This document shows positions 17,262 to 26,264 of a stretch of 64,000 nucleotides of DNA, one piece after another. Made by a program: the position numbers and the translations under genes. How positions within the stretch are numbered: position 1 is the stretch's first letter; the number at the start of each line of letters is the position of its first letter. The notes beneath the pieces are model-generated. The model saw only the letters and a list, made by a program, of their open reading frames with translations, made no database searches and had not been told where the DNA came from. This DNA comes from Rhodospirillum rubrum ATCC 11170. Lineage in GTDB: Bacteria > Pseudomonadota > Alphaproteobacteria > Rhodospirillales > Rhodospirillaceae. The stretch is from positions 1,225,001-1,289,000 of the forward strand of contig NC_007643.1 of the NCBI RefSeq assembly GCF_000013085.1. The letters are read 5' to 3'.

Positions 17262-18084
17262 GCAGGCCGTCTAGGCGGGCGACAAGCGCCCCGGTCTCTT
17301 CACGGCCATCGGCCAGGACGGTGGCGGCCGATACCGCCAACGGCAGCAGAACGCCCCCCCAGCGCAGGCCCTTGTCGGTTACGCCAAGGCGGATCTTTTC
17401 AGCCCGGGCGCCCAATTGATCGGGCGGTCGCTGCGGTTCGTCGCCCCGGGCCAAAAGGACGCTGGCACCGCCCAGGGAGCCGGCCAGGGGGGGGAAGCGC
17501 CCCTCGGTCAGATCATCGGCCTTCAACCGTCCGTCGCCCAGGCCCGCCGCGCTCAGCACCTCGGCGGCCAGCCGCGTCAGCCCGGCCAGGGCGGCATCGA
17601 GGCCGGCGATGCGGCGCAGGGCGTCGAAATTGGTCAGATAGAACAGGCTGACGAGAAACGGCGGCCCGCCCTCCCGGGCCAGACGCACCCGCAGATCAAG
17701 CTCGCGCAGGATCGCCCGGCGATTGAGCACCGGCAGCACGCCATCGGCATCGGCTAGGCCGCTGAGAACGCTTTCATGGGCCTGACTGCTGGCGAGGCGG
17801 AGGCGGGTGCGCTCCATTTCCTCCATCAGGCCGGTGATCGCCTCCTGGATCCGTGGAGTCAGCAGCCGGGGCGGCAGGCCAAGCACGCTGGCCTCGTCCT
17901 GGATCGGCTGGGGGGGATGGGCCAGCGAGGCGCCGAGGCGATAGGCGCTGCGGCCGCGTTGGCGATCCTCTTGGCTGGCGCCGTGGTCGGGGTGGTCGGG
18001 GGGCGGTGGATAGGCGTCCATCCGCCGGCGCAAGGCGTCTCCCGGCTCGCGGGCCGGCTGGGTGCGCTCGATCTCGTCTGCCAT
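17251..18084 (-). CDS. Degenerate GGDEF-like protein
   Basis: 277 residues. After a ~60-residue Pro/Arg-rich N-terminus and a helix (about 75-110), the segment [20 protein letters not shown] matches the first GGDEF helix. [19 protein letters not shown] matches the strand that normally reads D-x-D-x-F-K. The signature loop is degraded to [10 protein letters not shown], and the metal-binding aspartates are absent. I infer a catalytically dead GGDEF fold, possibly a cyclic-di-GMP or nucleotide sensor. The start at 18084 is the first ATG with genome-like codon use; the longer frame runs through purE. It is divergent from purE. Confidence 0.65.
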   Translation of the reverse strand: MADEIERTQPAREPGDALRRRMDAYPPPPDHPDHGASQEDRQRGRSAYRLGASLAHPPQPIQDEASVLGLPPRLLTPRIQEAITGLMEEMERTRLRLASSQAHESVLSGLADADGVLPVLNRRAILRELDLRVRLAREGGPPFLVSLFYLTNFDALRRIAGLDAALAGLTRLAAEVLSAAGLGDGRLKADDLTEGRFPPLAGSLGGASVLLARGDEPQRPPDQLGARAEKIRLGVTDKGLRWGGVLLPLAVSAATVLADGREETGALVARLDGLLRQ

Positions 18085-18288
18085 GGCTCGCGGGCCTCCA
18101 GGCTGGCGTCGTGGGGCGGGGGGTTCCTTTCGGGAACCGCTGACGGTCGGGCCAGCATAGCACGGGGAGGCCATAAACCACGGAGGGCCGGCGCGCCCCG
18201 TCATCATGCCGGCCGGCGCCGCTTGCCAGAGGGGGCCGGGCTCGCCATACTCCGCCGCTTTCCGCAATCGGGGCAAAGGGAACCAGCC

Positions 18289-18792
18289 ATGCATACCCCC
18301 TCGGAGGCGCCGCTGGTCGGCGTCATCATGGGCAGCCAGTCGGACTGGGCTACCCTGCGCCATGCCTGGGACATCCTGGAGATGCTGGGCGTTCCGGCGG
18401 AAAAGCGCATTATTTCCGCCCATCGGACCCCGGCGCGGCTGGTTGATTACGCGACGACGGCGCGGGCGCGCGGCCTAAGGGCGATCGTCGCCGGCGCCGG
18501 CGGCGCGGCCCATCTACCGGGCATGGTGGCGGCGATGACCACCTTGCCGGTCTTTGGGGTTCCGGTTGAAAGCAAGGCGCTTTCGGGAATGGACAGCCTG
18601 CTGTCGATCGTGCAGATGCCGGGCGGCGTGCCGGTGGGAACCCTGGCCATCGGCAAGGCCGGGGCGATCAACGCCGGGCTGATCGCCGCCTCGGTGGTCG
18701 CGCTGTCGCGACCCGATATCGAGGCGAAGCTGATCTCCTGGCGCGACCGCCAGACGGCCGAGGTCGCCGAAGAACCGGTGGATGAGGGTTAA
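18289..18792 (+). CDS. purE: N5-carboxyaminoimidazole ribonucleotide mutase
   Basis: 167 residues; converts N5-CAIR to CAIR in purine synthesis. The class I PurE motifs are present: GSQSDW near residue 16, SAHRTP carrying the catalytic histidine, and the nucleotide-binding loop [14 protein letters not shown]. Length is normal. It is followed by purK with a 3-bp gap, the usual order, since PurK supplies its substrate. Confidence 0.97.
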   Translation: MHTPSEAPLVGVIMGSQSDWATLRHAWDILEMLGVPAEKRIISAHRTPARLVDYATTARARGLRAIVAGAGGAAHLPGMVAAMTTLPVFGVPVESKALSGMDSLLSIVQMPGGVPVGTLAIGKAGAINAGLIAASVVALSRPDIEAKLISWRDRQTAEVAEEPVDEG

Positions 18793-18795
18793 GTG

Positions 18796-19890
18796 ATGGC
18801 CATGGTTGGACGGCTGGCGGCCTTGGGGCCTGTGGGGCCGGGCGCGCGATTGGGAATTCTGGGCGGTGGCCAGCTTGGCCGGATGACGGCGCTGGCGGCG
18901 GCCCGCCTTGGCATCTCCTGCCACATCTTCACCCCCGAGGATAACGGACCGGCCTCGCAGGTTTGTCCGATGGTCACCCTGGCGGCTTACGACGACCTAG
19001 ACGCGCTGTCGCGCTTCGCCGCCTCGGTCGATGTCATCACCTTTGAATTCGAGAACATCCCGGCGGCCAGCGTCGCCCATCTCGCCGCCTTGCGGCCGGT
19101 CCGCCCCGGCTGGAAAGCCCTGGAAACCGCCCAGGACCGCATTCTTGAAAAGCGTTTTTTCAACGATTTGGGGATCGCCACGGCCCCCTGGGCGCCGGTC
19201 ACCGACGGCCCGCAGTCCCTGGCCGAGGCGGTGGCGAAGATCGGCTGTCCGGCCATTCTCAAGACCACGCGCCTGGGCTATGACGGCAAGGGGCAGGTGC
19301 GGCTGAACGCCCCGGGCGACTCGGCGGCGGCCTGGGCTGCCTTGGGCAACCGGCCGGCGGTGCTCGAGGGGTTGGTGCCCTTCGTCTCCGAGATCTCGGT
19401 GATCATCGCCCGCGCCCCCGACGGGGCGACGGCCTGTTTCGAGCCGACGTTGAACCACCACCGCGAGGGCATCTTGCATACCTCGTCGGTGCCCGCGCCG
19501 ATCCGTCCGCAAACGGCGATCGCCGCCCGCGCCATCGCCGAGAGCGCCGCCCTGGCCCTTGATCTGGTCGGGCTGCTGGCCGTCGAGTTGTTCGTGCTGG
19601 CCGATGGCTCGTTGTTGGTCAACGAAATGGCGCCGCGCCCCCACAACAGCGGTCATTGGACGATGGACGCCTGCCACACCGATCAATTCGAGCAATTCGT
19701 GCGCGCCGTCTGCGGCCTGCCCTTGGGCGATCCGTCCCGCTTCCGGGCGATGCGGATGACCAATCTGATCGGCGACGAGGTCCATGACTGGCCGCTTCTG
19801 ATGGCGACGCCGGGCGCCCGCCTGCACCTGTATGGCAAGGTGGAAAGCCGCCGGGGCCGCAAGATGGGCCACGTCAATACGCCGGTGTAG
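18796..19890 (+). CDS. purK: N5-carboxyaminoimidazole ribonucleotide synthase
   Basis: 364 residues, an ATP-grasp enzyme making N5-CAIR from AIR, bicarbonate and ATP. LGILGGGQLGRM opens the N-terminal domain; TRLGYDGKGQ and LVNEMAPRPHNSGH are the family signatures for ATP and metal binding. The ATG at 18796 is preferred to the GTG at 18793, which directly abuts the purE stop. It shares a transcript with purE. Confidence 0.97.
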   Translation: MAMVGRLAALGPVGPGARLGILGGGQLGRMTALAAARLGISCHIFTPEDNGPASQVCPMVTLAAYDDLDALSRFAASVDVITFEFENIPAASVAHLAALRPVRPGWKALETAQDRILEKRFFNDLGIATAPWAPVTDGPQSLAEAVAKIGCPAILKTTRLGYDGKGQVRLNAPGDSAAAWAALGNRPAVLEGLVPFVSEISVIIARAPDGATACFEPTLNHHREGILHTSSVPAPIRPQTAIAARAIAESAALALDLVGLLAVELFVLADGSLLVNEMAPRPHNSGHWTMDACHTDQFEQFVRAVCGLPLGDPSRFRAMRMTNLIGDEVHDWPLLMATPGARLHLYGKVESRRGRKMGHVNTPV

Positions 19891-19986
19891 ATTTCACGCG
19901 CGTCGGATTGATTTCCCTTTCTGGCAAACATCTTTCGTCGATAAACTAGCAAAATCGGGTGATAGACGAATGGTCAGGGGGTAGGA

Positions 19987-20748
19987 ATGGCTCGCGACGA
20001 TTACGGCGCGCAGGTGGAAGCGGAATTTCTTGAAGAGGCTCAGGACACCACCAGCGAACTGGAGGTGACCGTCGGTAACATCCGTTCGGGCGCCATCCCG
20101 GCCGTCGAGGGAACCCAGCGCATCCGCACCCTGGTCGCCCGCCTTAACATGTTGGGCGCCGCCACCGATTTTCCCTTGCTGGATCTGGCGTTGCGCCGGT
20201 TCCGCGACTACATCGCCGACCTTGATCAGCCGACCGAATTCAATCTCGACGACTACGGCACCTTCGTTGACGTTTTGCGCGGCCTGCTGTCGGGGGAGAT
20301 CGAAAGCTCCACCGACAACGCCGAGTTCTTCCGCTCGCTGCCCACCCGCCGCCCCTTCGATCTGGCCGACGTCGCCCATCTCAACGTGGAAATCCTGCTG
20401 ATCGAGCCCCAGCGGTCGAGCGCGGCGATCATCGGCCGCGAGCTGCAGAACTGCGGCTATAAGGTGACCACCGTGCGCACGGCGATGGAGGCTTTGGAGC
20501 TGGCGGTGCGCACCCGGCCCGATCTGGTGATCTCCTCGGCGGTGCTCGATGTGCTGTCGGGGATCGACGTCGGCTGCGCCCTGGCCGCCATGCCGGCGAC
20601 CGAAGGGATTCCCTTTTGCATCCTGACCAGCTTCGAGCGCAACAACGCCTTCCTCGCCCGTCTGCCCGCCAGCGCGGCCTATCTGAGCAAGGGCGGCAGC
20701 TTCGGCGCCGATCTGGCCGAAGCCTTGAGGCGTTTTCGCATTACCTGA
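19987..20748 (+). CDS. HPt-like plus pseudo-receiver domain protein
   Basis: 253 residues, cytoplasmic. Residues 1-105 form a helical bundle resembling an HPt domain (EFLEEAQDTTSELEVTV), but where HPt domains carry the phosphorylated histidine the sequence reads RIRTLVARLNMLG with no histidine. Residues 130-253 resemble a receiver domain (VEILLIEPQRSSAAIIGREL, then RTRPDLVISS). The phospho-acceptor aspartate position is a serine, although the lysine of the final strand is kept (YLSKGG). Neither domain should be phosphorylated in the standard way. It lies end to end with a converging soluble chemoreceptor at 20766. Confidence 0.7.
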   Translation: MARDDYGAQVEAEFLEEAQDTTSELEVTVGNIRSGAIPAVEGTQRIRTLVARLNMLGAATDFPLLDLALRRFRDYIADLDQPTEFNLDDYGTFVDVLRGLLSGEIESSTDNAEFFRSLPTRRPFDLADVAHLNVEILLIEPQRSSAAIIGRELQNCGYKVTTVRTAMEALELAVRTRPDLVISSAVLDVLSGIDVGCALAAMPATEGIPFCILTSFERNNAFLARLPASAAYLSKGGSFGADLAEALRRFRIT

Positions 20749-20765
20749 ACCCGACCTGCCGCCCC

Positions 20766-22328
20766 TTATAGTTTGCGCACGGTCGCCAGGAAATTATCGA
20801 CCTGGCCGCGCAGGGCCTCGGCCGTGCGCGACAATTCGCTGGCCGCGCCCATCGTGTCGCAGGCGGCGCTGCTGGTGATCGACGAGGCTTCGCTGACGCC
20901 GGTGATGTTGCGGGCGACCTCGCGGGTGGCCTCGCTTTGGATGGCGATCGAATCCTGCATGGCGCTGAACACTCCGGTGATTTCCTCGACCAGGGTGACG
21001 ATGGTATCGATGGTGCCCACCGTGGCGTCGGTGCTGGTCTGAATATTGCGGATCTCGCCGGTGATCGACCCGGTGGCCTTGGCGGTTTGCGCCGACAGGT
21101 CCTTGACCTCGCCGGCGACCACGGCGAAGCCCCGCCCATGCTCACCGGCCCGCGCGGCCTCGATGGTGGCGTTGAGCGCCAAAAGATTGGTCTGGCCGGC
21201 GATCTCGCCGATGACATCGATGACCGAATCGATCTGCTGGGCGGCGTCGCGTAACTGGATGACCTCGCTGGTGCTGGTCTGGGCGGCGGCGCGCGCCTGC
21301 TCAAGCAAGGTTTGGCTGGCCTTGAGACGGCATCCCAGTTCCTGGACCGAGGCGCTTAGTTCCTCGGCGGCGGCCGATACGCCCGCGGCCTGGGACGAGG
21401 CTTCCTCGGCCGCGCCGCTCATGCTTTCGGCGGTGCTGTGCAATTGGGTCGACGCCGAGCCGATCATATCGGCGAAGCCCTTGATATGACTCTCGAAATC
21501 ATCGGCCAATTTCACCAGATGAGTCGAGACCGACCAGCAGAGCAGCATCGCCTCATACTCCCCCCGCTCGCCGAAAATCGCCGTAACCCGCAGGTCCAGG
21601 GTTTCGGGTCCCAGGCGGATCTTCGAATGGAAGGGCAGGCGCTTGGGGTCGGACAAGATGGCGTGCTGGTGGCTGGGGTTCTTGTGGAAGATATCGATGC
21701 TGCGCCCGACCAGATCGCTCACCGAAAACGACATCAGATGCTGGAGCTTGGCCAGGGTGTCGAGGCTGGTGCGGTTGGCATAGGTGATCAGCATGGTCTT
21801 GGGATCGGCCAGCATGACGTTGACCGGCAGCTGATCGAGCATATGGTTGCGCTGGCTCACCAGCCGTTCGGCCTTGACCCGTTCGGTCACGATGCTCCAG
21901 GTCAGCACATAGGCCTTGGGCGCCGCCCGCTCGCCTAGGGCCTCGATCTGCAGATCAAGGAACTCGTCGCCGAGCGCGATCACCGCGTGGTGGGGGAGGG
22001 CGCCGGGTTTGGCCATCAGGGCGCGCTGATGGGCTGGATGGCGGTGGAAGACGTCGATCGACTGGCCGACCACGTCCTCGGGGGCGACCGGCAGCAGATG
22101 GGCGATGCGCTCGAGCGAGCGGCGGGTGGCGCGGTTCATCCACGAAATCACCATGTCGGGCCGGGCCAGGATCACCGGCACCGGCAACTGGTCCAGGGCC
22201 TCGCGGAAGCTTTCTCCGCCGCCCAGCGCCCGGGGCAACAGACCCCATAGGCCCCCGAAGCCATTAGACCGAAAAGCCACATTGGAGGGAGGGGAAAGGA
22301 TGGGGTCTTCTCCAAGGGCCAGGGGCAT
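20766..22328 (-). CDS. Soluble methyl-accepting chemotaxis-type signal protein with two PAS domains
   Basis: 520 residues with no TM helix, so cytoplasmic. Two PAS-like domains (about 40-155 and 165-280) each contain a matching [17 protein letters not shown] motif, so they probably arose by duplication. The MCP signalling domain has the conserved hairpin tip [20 protein letters not shown] and [14 protein letters not shown] that contacts CheA and CheW. It is short of classical methylation helices. The start at 22328 has AAGGA eight bases upstream. A Fur-like palindrome lies about 100 bp upstream. Ligand unknown; redox or haem/flavin sensing is possible. Confidence 0.9.
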   Translation of the reverse strand: MPLALGEDPILSPPSNVAFRSNGFGGLWGLLPRALGGGESFREALDQLPVPVILARPDMVISWMNRATRRSLERIAHLLPVAPEDVVGQSIDVFHRHPAHQRALMAKPGALPHHAVIALGDEFLDLQIEALGERAAPKAYVLTWSIVTERVKAERLVSQRNHMLDQLPVNVMLADPKTMLITYANRTSLDTLAKLQHLMSFSVSDLVGRSIDIFHKNPSHQHAILSDPKRLPFHSKIRLGPETLDLRVTAIFGERGEYEAMLLCWSVSTHLVKLADDFESHIKGFADMIGSASTQLHSTAESMSGAAEEASSQAAGVSAAAEELSASVQELGCRLKASQTLLEQARAAAQTSTSEVIQLRDAAQQIDSVIDVIGEIAGQTNLLALNATIEAARAGEHGRGFAVVAGEVKDLSAQTAKATGSITGEIRNIQTSTDATVGTIDTIVTLVEEITGVFSAMQDSIAIQSEATREVARNITGVSEASSITSSAACDTMGAASELSRTAEALRGQVDNFLATVRKL

Positions 22329-22430
22329 ATCTCTATCCTTTTAGGTGTGTCTGGAGACAATGGGAACCGCGAACCGGCTTGTCATCCCCTGGGGCCAACG
22401 AAAGTGGGAGCTCGGAAAAGGCCGATGAAT

Positions 22431-22447
22431 TTGATAACGATTATCAA
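22431..22447. promoter_or_regulatory. Fur-box-like palindrome
   Basis: TTGATAA-CGA-TTATCAA is a perfect 7-3-7 palindrome close to the Fur consensus core (GATAAT..ATTATC). It is ~103 bp upstream of the chemoreceptor start and could also affect the divergent DUF2325 gene. The spacer is not exactly the Fur type. Confidence 0.5.
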
Positions 22448-22504
22448 TAGCATTGACCGCGTCTTCCCGCCGTTTTAGGCTAGATCGGACCGCGGTGGAC
22501 GAGA

Positions 22505-22580
22505 CCCGTTAAACGCGGAAACCTTGATCTGGATTCAATAGGTTAGAGCGGCGATGACGCAGAGGGCCGGTATCCACCCG
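22505..22580 (+). repeat. Interspersed intergenic repeat, family 2, copy 2
   Basis: It contains GTTAAACGCGGAAACCTTGA, then GGATTCAATAGGTTAGAGCG. It aligns with copies at 30544-30650 and, inverted, at 37983-38069. Confidence 0.6.
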
Positions 22581-22634
22581 TCTGCTCGCCGCCCTAGCGC
22601 CTTCGATCCCCCCATTGGATGCGCGAGGCCGGCC

Positions 22635-23885
22635 ATGACCGACACCCTTTCCCTGCGACCGATCGTCGGGCGCCGTCGCCTGTGGGAGCTTGATCCCCAT
22701 TTCCATTGTTCGATCGTCGGCACCTGCCTGACCATGTCCGATCTGCGCAAGCTGGCGACCAAGACGCGGTTGTCGGTGCCCGCCGATGCCCCGGACTATC
22801 GTTTGCACGGCGTGTTCGTGCGCGCCGCCGGCGCCGCCGGTCCGGCGGAAAAGGGCATCGCCAAGCTGATGGACAAGGATCTGGAGCGCCGCCACACCCG
22901 GGCGCTCGCCCAATTCCGCAAGGCCGCCGATAACGACGCGCTCGAGGCGCTATGGGACGGCGCGCGCGAGGCCGGCGACATCCCCGGACCCTATTGGGCC
23001 TTGATGTGCCATCCCTTGGCGTCGCGGACGCTGCTCGAACGGGCCTTTGGCGAGGTCCATATGCTGTCGCATCTGATGGGTGCGGCGAATCGCGCCGATG
23101 TCCGCCGCTTGGCCGAGATGGAGCGCGAAACCGAGGCCGTCGAGGACCGTTTGGCCGAGGCCGAGGCCCGGCGCCTGCGCGAGATCGAGATCAAGCAGGG
23201 CGAGATCGGCCAGTTGCGCGCCGCCATCGAAGCCGAGCGCGCCCGTACCCGCGCCCTGGTGCGCCGCCTGGAGGAAGCCGGCGAGGGCGGCTGCCGCGAT
23301 CTGCGCATCCAGACCCTGGAGGCGACGATGGAGGGCCTGCGCGAGCGTCTGAACCGCGAGGCTTGGCGGGCCGACCGCTTGCAGGGCAAGTTGGCCGAGG
23401 CCGAGCGTCTGCTGACCGAGGTGCGCGCCGACCGCGACGATCTGCGCCGGCGCCTCGCCGAACAGGCCGAGGATCTGCGAACCCTGGAGGATCTGGCGCT
23501 CGACGACGACGGGGAGGCGGGCGATCGCCCGCCGCTCGATCTGGGTGGCCGGACCATTCTTTATGTCGGCGGCCGTCCGCGCACCGTGCCCAGCCTGCGC
23601 AAGCTGGTCGAAGACAGCAATGGCCGCTTCGCCCACCACGACGCCGGGCGCGAGGATGGCCGGGCCCATTTGGGCGAAGTGCTCTCGGGCGCCGATATCG
23701 TCATCTGCCCGGTCGATTGCATCAGCCATGATGCCTGCCTGAAGGCCAAGCGCGCCTGCCTGAAGCGCGGCACGCCCTTCGTGCCGCTGTCGTCGGCCGG
23801 CCTCGGCGCTTTCGCCCGCTGCCTGCGCGAAACCGCCCCCCTCTTCGCCCCGGCCAACGACGGCGCGGCGCTGGCTGCCGAATAG
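22635..23885 (+). CDS. DUF2325 domain protein with central coiled coil
   Basis: 416 residues. An N-terminal helical domain (about 1-140) with HFHCSIVGTCLTMSDLRKL is followed by a long, highly charged coiled coil (about 150-295, heptads rich in Glu, Arg, Ala and Leu). The C-terminal DUF2325 domain has ILYVGGRPRTVPSLRKLVED, then GADIVICPVDCISHDACLKAK. The cysteines in the last segment and in the N-terminal motif are conserved-looking and could bind a metal or sense redox state; that is inference. The start at 22635 is used; 22554 is possible. It ends at a strong terminator. Function unknown. Confidence 0.8.
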   Translation: MTDTLSLRPIVGRRRLWELDPHFHCSIVGTCLTMSDLRKLATKTRLSVPADAPDYRLHGVFVRAAGAAGPAEKGIAKLMDKDLERRHTRALAQFRKAADNDALEALWDGAREAGDIPGPYWALMCHPLASRTLLERAFGEVHMLSHLMGAANRADVRRLAEMERETEAVEDRLAEAEARRLREIEIKQGEIGQLRAAIEAERARTRALVRRLEEAGEGGCRDLRIQTLEATMEGLRERLNREAWRADRLQGKLAEAERLLTEVRADRDDLRRRLAEQAEDLRTLEDLALDDDGEAGDRPPLDLGGRTILYVGGRPRTVPSLRKLVEDSNGRFAHHDAGREDGRAHLGEVLSGADIVICPVDCISHDACLKAKRACLKRGTPFVPLSSAGLGAFARCLRETAPLFAPANDGAALAAE

Positions 23886-23916
23886 AGCGGGGAGGCGGGT
23901 CGGCGTTTCGCCCATC

Positions 23917-23950
23917 AAAAAAGGGGGAGCCTCGCGGTTCCCCCCTTTTT
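23917..23950. terminator. Bidirectional rho-independent terminator
   Basis: AAAAAGGGGG and CCCCCTTTTT arms flank a loop of about 13 bases between the converging DUF2325 and trcR genes. It should work in both directions. Confidence 0.85.
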
Positions 23951-23971
23951 ATCGGTCGGCCCTGATCGCGA

Positions 23972-24592
23972 TCAGATCCGGCGATCGTCCTCGTCGTCAT
24001 CGTCATGATAGGCCGGCGGCACCGAAGCCGCCGATTCGCTATAGGTGGCGTTCATCTGGGCCATCAGGCTGCGGCGGTTTCCCGACAGGGCGATGGCCTT
24101 TTCCAGATCGGCTTCGCTGCACAGCCCAAGGGTCACCGGGTTGCGCGGCTTGATGTTCTGGGCGTTCCAGTGGCTGCGGTCGCGGATCGCGCCAATGGTC
24201 GGCTTGGTGGTGCCCAGCAGCTTGCAGATCTGGGCTTCCGTCACCTCGGGATGGTTCTTCAAGATCCAGGCGATGCCATCGGGGCGATCGTGGCGCTTGG
24301 AGACCGGGGTGTAGCGGGTGCCCTTCTGGCGGGCCTGCGGAATGGGGTTTTCCGAGGGCCGCAGCTTGAGGCGGGCGGTGGGATTGGCCTCGCAGCGGGC
24401 GATTTCATCGGCCAGAAGCTGGCCTTTGACCACCGGGTCCATCCCGGTGATGCCGACGGCGACCTCGTCGTCGGCAATGGCCTGCACTTCCAGTTCATGC
24501 ATGCCGCAGAACTCGGCGATCTGTTCGAAGGTCAGGGTGGTGTTCTCCACCAGCCAGACGGCTGTCGCCTTGGGCATCAGGGGCAGAGCCAT
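23972..24592 (-). CDS. TrcR-family cell-cycle transcriptional regulator (DUF1013)
   Basis: 206 residues. The alphaproteobacteria-specific DUF1013/TrcR signature is complete: ATAVWLVENTTLTFEQIAEF, GMHELEVQAIADDEVAVGI, then YTPVSKRHDRPDGIAWIL and LLGTTKPTIGAIRDRSHWN. The last resembles a helix-turn-helix. An acidic tail (DDDDEDD) ends the protein. The start at 24592 has AGGAG upstream; the longer frame to 24772 adds unrelated residues. The family is thought to act in cell-cycle gene control. Confidence 0.9.
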   Translation of the reverse strand: MALPLMPKATAVWLVENTTLTFEQIAEFCGMHELEVQAIADDEVAVGITGMDPVVKGQLLADEIARCEANPTARLKLRPSENPIPQARQKGTRYTPVSKRHDRPDGIAWILKNHPEVTEAQICKLLGTTKPTIGAIRDRSHWNAQNIKPRNPVTLGLCSEADLEKAIALSGNRRSLMAQMNATYSESAASVPPAYHDDDDEDDRRI

Positions 24593-24830
24593 TGTGTCTC
24601 CTCTTTCTTCCTTCGGCGGTTCCTTCACGGAACGGCCAGACAACGGCGTCGCTTTTCCGCCCATCCTCCCGGACAAGCGGAGCCCTTCGGTGTCCAGGCA
24701 GGATGGAATGTCCAGTCCGCGGATCGACGGGCGGGTCGAGGAACGACCCCCGGCGCGAGAGCCGGCTAGCAACTTAGGCAGATATAGCCGCAGTCGATGC
24801 CCGGGTCAAACGGCCGACCCGGGAAAATCA

Positions 24831-25835
24831 TCAAAGGGTCAATACGATTTTGCCGATGTGGTCGGAGCGTTCCATCAGGCGATGGGCCTCCGCCGCGTCT
24901 TCCAGGGCGAAACGGGCATGAATCGGCGGCCGCAGCTTCCCTTGTTCAAGCAGCGGCCACACCTTTTCCTCGAGGGCGCGGGCAATGCCGGCTTTGACCG
25001 TGGCCGGGCGCGAGCGCAGGGTCGAGCCGGTCAGGGTCAGGCGTTTGAGCATCATCCGCATCAGATCGACGGTGACCTTGGAGCCCTGAAGGAAGGCGAT
25101 GTTCACATGGCGGCCGTCCTCGGCCAGGATGCGCAGATCGCGGTCGATATAATCGCCGCCGACCATGTCGAGCACCACGTCGACGCCGCGCCCGCCGGTC
25201 AGTTCCTTGATAACGGTGGGGTAATCCTCGGTGCGGTAATTGATCGCCCGGTCGGCGCCCAAGGCTTCGCAGGCGGCGCATTTTTCCGGCGTGCCGGCGG
25301 TCACATAGACCGTAACGCCAAAGGCCTTGGCCATCTGGATGGCGGTGGTGCCGATGCCGCTGGAGCCGCCGTGGACAAGCAGGCTTTCGCCCTCTTGCAG
25401 GCGGGCGCGCTGGAACAGGTTGTGCCACACCGTAAAGAAGGTCTCGGGCAGGGCGGCGGCCTCGTCAAGGCCCAGGGTCTGGGGCACAGGCATGCACAAG
25501 GCGGCATCGGCGCTGGCGTATTGGGCATAGCCGCCCCCCGAGAGCAGGGCGCAAACCCGGTCGCCGATCCGCCAGCCTTCGCCGGCCTTGGCGCCGATGG
25601 CGACGATGGTGCCCGCCACCTCCAGTCCCGGCAGGTCGGAGGCGCCGGGCGGCGGCGGATAGCTGCCCTGGCGCTGGAAGACATCGGGGCGGTTGACCCC
25701 GGCCGCCGCCACGGCGATCAGCACCTCGCCGTCCCCGGGCACGGGCAGGGGCCGCGCGGCCATCTTCAAGACCTCGGGGCCGCCGGCTCCGGCGATTTCG
25801 ACGCAGCGCATCTGGTCGGGCAGGGGGGCGGTCAT
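24831..25835 (-). CDS. NAD(P)H quinone oxidoreductase, PIG3/zeta-crystallin type
   Basis: A 334-residue member of the MDR superfamily, lacking the zinc ligands of alcohol dehydrogenases. The GroES-like N-terminal domain has AAGVNRPDVFQRQG; the Rossmann domain has VHGGSSGIGTTAIQMAKAFG, the PIG3 NADPH-binding loop. The end (RSDHIGKIVL) is typical. The start at 25835 has AAGGAG upstream. It is divergent from the DUF1192 gene at 25984, a common alphaproteobacterial pairing. The physiological electron acceptor is unknown. Confidence 0.92.
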   Translation of the reverse strand: MTAPLPDQMRCVEIAGAGGPEVLKMAARPLPVPGDGEVLIAVAAAGVNRPDVFQRQGSYPPPPGASDLPGLEVAGTIVAIGAKAGEGWRIGDRVCALLSGGGYAQYASADAALCMPVPQTLGLDEAAALPETFFTVWHNLFQRARLQEGESLLVHGGSSGIGTTAIQMAKAFGVTVYVTAGTPEKCAACEALGADRAINYRTEDYPTVIKELTGGRGVDVVLDMVGGDYIDRDLRILAEDGRHVNIAFLQGSKVTVDLMRMMLKRLTLTGSTLRSRPATVKAGIARALEEKVWPLLEQGKLRPPIHARFALEDAAEAHRLMERSDHIGKIVLTL

Positions 25836-25983
25836 GGCGACTCCTTGAAAGCGGTCAGGGAAAACGGTCTGGGCGGATAAGGCGCGCGCCGAACCGGTGA
25901 TCGAAACGAGGGCGACCCTTCCATATTGTGCGGCCAAGCCCCTTGGTGCAATGAAAGAGCATCGACCCCGCTGGAGACCCGCC

Positions 25984-26166
25984 ATGGATACGGACGACCT
26001 CGACCCCCGCGCCAAACCGGTCAAGCCGGTTAGCCTAGACGACATGACCGTGAAGGATCTGGAGGATTATATCAGCGCGCTGGAAGCCGAAATCGCCCGC
26101 GCCCGCGCCCAGATCGCCGCCAAGGGCGGGGCTTTCAACGCCGCGGCCAGTGTCTTCAAGCGCTGA
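25984..26166 (+). CDS. DUF1192 family small protein
   Basis: 60 residues. The core MTVKDLEDYISALEAEIARA is the DUF1192 signature: a short coiled coil followed by a basic or neutral tail ending in SVFKR. The start at 25984 gives the family N-terminus; an upstream ATG at 25897 lacks support. Function unknown. Confidence 0.88.
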   Translation: MDTDDLDPRAKPVKPVSLDDMTVKDLEDYISALEAEIARARAQIAAKGGAFNAAASVFKR

Positions 26167-26264
26167 GAGGTTAAAAAGCCGCAAGGGTTACCCTACCTAA
26201 GGTGAGTCTAGTCGCCTTGCGGACAGCCGCAAGGAGCAATGGCTCATCATGGGAGAGGGGATCG

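Larger units (their letters stand above)
22329..22634. other. Divergent intergenic region between chemoreceptor and DUF2325 gene
   Basis: 306 bases. It holds the chemoreceptor leader, the palindrome at 22431-22447 and a family-2 repeat at 22505-22580. An in-frame ATG at 22554 could extend the DUF2325 protein by 27 residues but would lie inside the repeat. Confidence 0.6.

Noticed and set aside
22554-22634. Earlier start for the DUF2325 protein
   Set aside because: The extension lies within a family-2 repeat and adds 27 residues of unrelated composition; kept only as a possibility.
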